NCBI RefSeq assembly: GCF_003173615.1
Contig: NZ_QGNA01000001.1
Span: forward strand, 868,001-932,000
Direction: 5' to 3'
Length of the DNA: 64,000 nucleotides
Source of the DNA: Falsiroseomonas bella
Lineage (GTDB): Bacteria > Pseudomonadota > Alphaproteobacteria > Acetobacterales > Acetobacteraceae
A model generated the notes under the pieces. That model did not search any database and was not told where the DNA came from. It was given only the letters and a program-made list of their open reading frames with translations. The translations under genes and the position numbers were made by a program. This document shows, piece after piece, positions 60,844 to 64,000 of the stretch. Numbering within the stretch: position 1 is the first letter of the stretch; each line of letters starts with the position of its first letter.

Positions 60844-61359
60844 CTACTCCAGGAAGGCGGCCTTGATGCCGCGCTGCTCGGGGCCTTCCTTGCGGAGGAT
60901 GTCGAGCAGCACCTGCTCGATGGCGAAGAGCGTGATCAGGCCGCCGCAGACCATGAGCGGCACATAGGTCCAGCCCTGGCTGATGCCGAGCAGCGGGATG
61001 CGGAAGGTCCACACCATGTCAACCAGCTCCTTCGAGTGGACCATCATCGCGAAGCCGAACAGGCCGACCAGCGTGTCGCAGGCCACCGCGATCCAGCGCT
61101 GCACGCCGATCGGCAGCGCCTCGCGGAAGCCGAGGACGGAGAGGTGGAACCGCTCCCGCACGCCGACGGCGGCGACGGGCAGCGCGATGCAGAGGATGGA
61201 GAGGGTGGCCGCGCGCTCCACCCAGGTGGGCGTGTCGTTCAGCACGTAGCGGCCGAAGACCAGCCAGCCCATCATCGCGACCAGCCCGACCAGTGCGGTG
61301 CCCGCCGCGATGATCACGAGGCGGCAGAAGACGTCGAGGACGCGGGAAAAGAGGGCCAT
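60844..61359 (-). CDS. dctQ: TRAP transporter small permease DctQ
   Basis: 171 residues, four membrane helices. TRAP DctQ pattern: MMGWLVFGRYVLNDTPTWVERAATLSI, and the C-terminal WTYVPLMVCGGLITLFAIEQVLLDIL. It assembles with DctM in the inner membrane. ATG 61359 is chosen over one six codons earlier, because the GGGAATCC upstream and the family start fit better. It lies 152 bases from the dctP stop with a REP-like element between. Confidence 0.9.
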   Translation of the reverse strand: MALFSRVLDVFCRLVIIAAGTALVGLVAMMGWLVFGRYVLNDTPTWVERAATLSILCIALPVAAVGVRERFHLSVLGFREALPIGVQRWIAVACDTLVGLFGFAMMVHSKELVDMVWTFRIPLLGISQGWTYVPLMVCGGLITLFAIEQVLLDILRKEGPEQRGIKAAFLE

Positions 61360-61383
61360 GCGGGATTCCCTCCCCACAGCACC

Positions 61384-61489
61384 TTCTCCCTCGCAGCCTG
61401 CGGGAAGGGAACGTGATGGGGGTCAGACGAAAGGACGCGTCAGCATGCTCTTGCCCCCACCCTGACCCTCCCCCGCATGCGGGGGAGGG
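61384..61489. repeat. REP-like palindromic element (family 1, copy F) with a degenerate partner
   Basis: The main palindrome spans 61466-61489, a perfect 24-bp dyad with arms CCCTCCCCCGCA and TGCGGGGGAGGG and no loop. A degenerate relative, CCTTCTCCCTCGCAGCCTGC then GGGAAGGG, precedes it at 61382-61409. It lies between dctP and dctQ and could reduce downstream expression relative to the binding protein. Confidence 0.75.
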
Positions 61490-61511
61490 AACGGGAAGCG
61501 GCGCCGGAAGG

Positions 61512-62498
61512 CTACGGCAGCTCGCGGATGCGCTGCACCATGCCGGACAGGCGCGGATTGTTGCCCGTGTACTTCTGGTAGACGGGCTCCATCAGCTGCG
61601 CCCAGGGGCTGCGGTCGGTGATCTCGATCACCGTCACGCCTGCGGCTTCGACCCGGCGGCGGGAGACCTGCTCGCGCTCCGCCCAGAGCTGCCGCTGGAA
61701 CGCCGCGGATTCGCGCGCCGCGTCGCGCAGGATGTTGCGCTCCTGCTCGTTCAGGCGGCGCCAGCGCTGCACGCCCACGGCCAGCACCTCCGGCACGTTG
61801 GAGTGCTCGGTGGTGGTGTAGAAGCGCGCGACCTCGAAGTGGCGGGTGCTCTCGTAGCTCGGCCAGTTGTTCTCGGCGCCGTCGATCACGCCGGACTGCA
61901 GGGAGGTGAAGACCTCGCCGAAGGGCAGCGGCGTCGGGTTGGCGCCCATGGCGCGCATCAGGTCGATCCAGAGGTCGGAGGTCTGCACGCGGATCTTCAT
62001 GCCGCGCACATCGGCCGGCGTGCGCACTGGGCGGACGGTGTAGAGGCTGCGCGCGCCCGCGTCGTACCAGGCCAGCGCGATGATGCCGATCTGCTCGAGG
62101 TCCTTCGCGATCTCCTCGCCGGCCACTCCGTCGATGGCGCGCTGCATGTGCTCCACGTTGCGGAACAGGAAGGGCAGCGTCACCACCTGGGTGGAGGGGG
62201 CGAGGTTGTTGAAGGGAGAGAGGTTGAAGTTGGCGAAGTCGATGGAGCCCAGCCGCATCTGCTGGATCGCCTCGTCCTGCTGGCCGAGCTGCGCGGAGTG
62301 ATAGGTGCGCATGCGGATGCGGTTGTTGGTCCGCTGCATCACCAGCTCGCCGAAGCGGTCCATGCCGCGGCCGTTGGGGTAGTCGGCGGCGTGGATGTTC
62401 CAGCCGCGCCATTCCTGCGCCTGGCCGGGCGTCGGCGCCCATGGAAGCAGGGCGGCGGCGGCGATGGCCGCGGCCTTCAGCACGCGCGTGAGCTTCAT
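61512..62498 (-). CDS. dctP: TRAP transporter solute-binding protein DctP
   Basis: 328 residues. Signal peptide (MKLTRVLKAAAIAAAALLPW, cleavage after GQA near residue 27). DctP landmarks are MKIRVQTSDLWIDLMRAMGANPTPLPFGEVFTSLQSGVIDGAENN in outline, where the Arg contacts a carboxylate of the ligand. It captures an organic acid in the periplasm for DctQM; uronate is inferred from the udh neighbour. GGGGAGAG precedes the ATG. Expression is higher than dctQM if the REP element between them stabilises or terminates. Confidence 0.92.
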   Translation of the reverse strand: MKLTRVLKAAAIAAAALLPWAPTPGQAQEWRGWNIHAADYPNGRGMDRFGELVMQRTNNRIRMRTYHSAQLGQQDEAIQQMRLGSIDFANFNLSPFNNLAPSTQVVTLPFLFRNVEHMQRAIDGVAGEEIAKDLEQIGIIALAWYDAGARSLYTVRPVRTPADVRGMKIRVQTSDLWIDLMRAMGANPTPLPFGEVFTSLQSGVIDGAENNWPSYESTRHFEVARFYTTTEHSNVPEVLAVGVQRWRRLNEQERNILRDAARESAAFQRQLWAEREQVSRRRVEAAGVTVIEITDRSPWAQLMEPVYQKYTGNNPRLSGMVQRIRELP

Positions 62499-62542
62499 GG
62501 ACGCTCTCCCCTTTCGGCGGCGAACCGCCTGGTTACCCGCGC

Positions 62543-62573
62543 ATCATAGGTGCAGCGCGCCCGCGTCTGTCAA
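62543..62573 (-). promoter_or_regulatory. Predicted sigma70-type promoter of the dctPQM-udh cluster
   Basis: On the minus strand, TTGACA (62573-62568) and TATGAT (62548-62543) are nearly perfect -35 and -10 boxes with a 19-base spacer, slightly long. The start site would be near 62536, giving a leader of about 38 bases to dctP ATG 62498. Seen by eye; not confirmed. Confidence 0.6.
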
Positions 62574-62638
62574 ATCGTCGCAAGCCGCGAACGCAAGGCA
62601 CTTGCGGGCGCTAAGGTGGCACCTGCGCGAGGGATGCC

Positions 62639-62797
62639 ATGGACGGCGAGAGCGGAACGAGGCCGGACGACGTGACCGAGGTGCCGCTGGTGCCGGCCTC
62701 GGCGGTAGGCTTCCTGCTGTATCCGCATGCGGTGCAGCTGATCCTGGACAACCCGCCCGCCAACGACCTCGGCCCGCCGCCCTCGGCCGCTCGCTGA
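62639..62797 (+). CDS. Small hypothetical protein (52 residues)
   Basis: ATG 62639 is preceded by GAGGG at a good distance (6 bases). Nearly all third positions are G or C, as in neighbours, and the frame runs to TGA 62795-62797. The sequence has an acidic start, a short hydrophobic stretch (ASAVGFLLYPHAVQLIL) and a Pro/Ala end. I do not recognise it. It precedes the amidase by 63 bases on the same strand and could be a small partner protein; a chance ORF is not excluded. Confidence 0.4.
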   Translation: MDGESGTRPDDVTEVPLVPASAVGFLLYPHAVQLILDNPPANDLGPPPSAAR

Positions 62798-62860
62798 CCG
62801 CCGTCTTGCGAAGGCCGTGACGGCCGCGCAGCATCCGGCCGACCAAGCCAGGTGCCGCGC

Positions 62861-64000
62861 ATGACCTTCCCCACGATCGCCACCGCCGCCGCGGAACTCG
62901 CCGCCGGCCGCACCACCGCCCGCGCGCTGGTGGAGGAGGCGCTCGCGCGCATCGCCGATCCTGCGGGCGAGGGCGCACGCGCCTTCGTCGCCGTGCAGGC
63001 GGACGCCGCGCGGGCCGCGGCGGATGCCGCGGATGCGCTGCGCGCCGCCGGCCGCGCGCCGAGCCCCTGGGCCGGCATCCCGATCAGCATCAAGGACCTC
63101 TACGACCAGGCCGGCGTCGTCACGCGCGGCGGGTCCGTCGCGCTGGCCGATGCGGCGCCGGCCGCCGCCACGGCCACCTCGGTCGCGCGGCTGGAACGCG
63201 CAGGCTTCGTGGTGCTCGGGCGCACCAACATGACGGAGTTCGCCTTCTCCGGCCTCGGCGTGAACCCGCATTACGGCACGCCGCGCAGCCCGTGGGACCG
63301 TGCGACCGGGCGGCTGCCCGGCGGTTCCTCCTCGGGCGCGGCGGTGGCGACGGCGGATGGGATGGGCTTCGCCGGGCTCGGCTCCGACACCGGCGGATCC
63401 TGCCGCATCCCGGCGGCGCTCTGCGGGATCGTCGGATGGAAGCCCACCGCGCGCCGGGTGCCGCTGACCGGCACGCTGCCGCTCTCCTTCACGCTGGACA
63501 GCCTGGGGCCTCTGGCACGGTCGGTCGGCTGCTGCGCGCTGCTCGACAGCCTGATGGCGGGCGAGGAGCCGTGGTCACCCGGCCTGCCCATGCCGGTGGC
63601 CGGGCTGCGCTTCGGCGTGCTGCAGGGCTACGTCACCGGCGACTGGGACGCCGGCGTGACCGCCGCCTTCGAGCGGGCGCTGTCGCGCCTTTCGGCCGCC
63701 GGGGCGCGGGTGGAGAAGCTGGTGGTGCCGGAGCTCGCGGAGATTCCCGCCGCGATGGCGAAGGCGAATTTCGCCGCCGCGGAGGCCTGGGCCTGGCATC
63801 GCCACCTGGTTGCCCGCAAGCGCGACGCCTACGACCCGCGCATCCTGGCGCGCATCCTGCGGGGCGAGGCGATGTCCGCCGCCGACTACATCGCGCTCGG
63901 CCAGGAGCGCGCGCGGATCATCGCGGCGATCGCAGCGCGGACCGCGCCCTTCGATGCGGTGGTGATGCCGACCTGCCCGCTGGTGCCGCCGCCGCTCGCC
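62861..64000 (+). CDS. Amidase (amidase-signature family), 3' truncated
   Basis: 380 codons, open to the window end. The amidase-signature triad is present: K78 (PISIKDLYDQ), the Gly/Ser-rich GGSSSG (154-159) and the nucleophile S180 (GSDTGGSCRIPA). It hydrolyses an amide or carbamate to a carboxylate; GatA, AtzE and many detoxifying amidases share this signature. No GatB or GatC neighbours are visible, and the tail region (about 350 on) is not typical of GatA, so a catabolic amidase is more likely. ATG 62861 is the natural start. Confidence 0.88.
   Translation, partial: MTFPTIATAAAELAAGRTTARALVEEALARIADPAGEGARAFVAVQADAARAAADAADALRAAGRAPSPWAGIPISIKDLYDQAGVVTRGGSVALADAAPAAATATSVARLERAGFVVLGRTNMTEFAFSGLGVNPHYGTPRSPWDRATGRLPGGSSSGAAVATADGMGFAGLGSDTGGSCRIPAALCGIVGWKPTARRVPLTGTLPLSFTLDSLGPLARSVGCCALLDSLMAGEEPWSPGLPMPVAGLRFGVLQGYVTGDWDAGVTAAFERALSRLSAAGARVEKLVVPELAEIPAAMAKANFAAAEAWAWHRHLVARKRDAYDPRILARILRGEAMSAADYIALGQERARIIAAIAARTAPFDAVVMPTCPLVPPPLA

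Overview
The window is about 70% G+C with strong G/C preference at third codon positions. Its content (squalene-route HpnC/D/E enzymes, C30-type carotenoid genes, Bug and TRAP solute-binding proteins, IclR regulators, a CIO-type bd oxidase, and the rimP-nusA-ylxR-infB-rbfA-truB-rpsO block) suggests an alphaproteobacterium of the Acetobacteraceae (Roseomonas-like, Rhodospirillales). This placement is inferred from gene content and style. No transposase, integrase, phage gene or CRISPR array was seen, and the DNA looks like ordinary chromosome. No gene-free stretch exceeds 300 bases; the longest (51912-52151, 240 bases) is a cluster of hairpin repeats.

Region by region. 1-10633 (+): a tightly packed catabolic cluster with overlapping start and stop codons. 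It holds the tail of an ABC permease, two SDR enzymes, an alpha/beta hydrolase, an IclR regulator, a TPP enzyme, an aspartate-dehydrogenase-like protein, a Rieske oxygenase with its reductase, a tiny recombinase-domain-like protein, a NicC-like FAD monooxygenase and a two-domain extradiol-type VOC protein. It probably opens an aromatic or N-heteroaromatic ring, but the substrate cannot be read from the sequence. 10763-16108: a bicupin with a divergent IclR regulator, two small membrane proteins, an orphan peptide-type solute-binding protein and a CitE-like lyase. 16227-19188: a GbsR/MarR regulator behind an 18-bp perfect palindrome, followed by cioA-cioB. 19342-28155: the translation and transcription block rimP-nusA-ylxR-infB-rbfA-(ornithine cyclodeaminase-like)-truB-rpsO, ending in a strong bidirectional terminator.

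28225-40948 is mostly minus strand: CsbD, a class-III aminotransferase, RidA, a CNT nucleoside transporter, RmuC, beta carbonic anhydrase, then rpe-heparinase-GT4-purH. An Lrp regulator lies divergent to a Bug solute-binding protein, and an orphan PhnC-like ATPase follows. 41109-44135 (+): znuA behind a Zur-like box, endonuclease V, a DUF423 protein, an RlmM-like methyltransferase, and tRNA-Leu(UAA) whose 5' end overlaps the methyltransferase stop.

44205-53756 (-): a complete-looking squalene-route C30 carotenoid operon with two CrtN/CrtP-type desaturase/oxidases, a CrtO-like acyltransferase, a CrtQ-like glycosyltransferase, a fused HpnC-HpnD protein, HpnE and an aldehyde dehydrogenase. The inferred path is farnesyl diphosphate to squalene (HpnC-D, HpnE), desaturation and terminal oxidation, then glycosylation and acylation. 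53814-57469 (-): an acyl-CoA dehydrogenase, an FAD amine oxidase and a histone-H1-like repeat protein. 57624-62498 (-): a uronate or sugar cluster (aldose epimerase, uronate dehydrogenase, TRAP transporter DctMQP) behind a consensus sigma70-type promoter. 62639-64000 (+): a 52-codon ORF and an amidase cut by the window end.

Two families of dispersed intergenic hairpins recur between these genes: a CCCTCCCCCGC-type palindrome (six sites, one of them mosaic) and a tandem-hairpin element (three copies).
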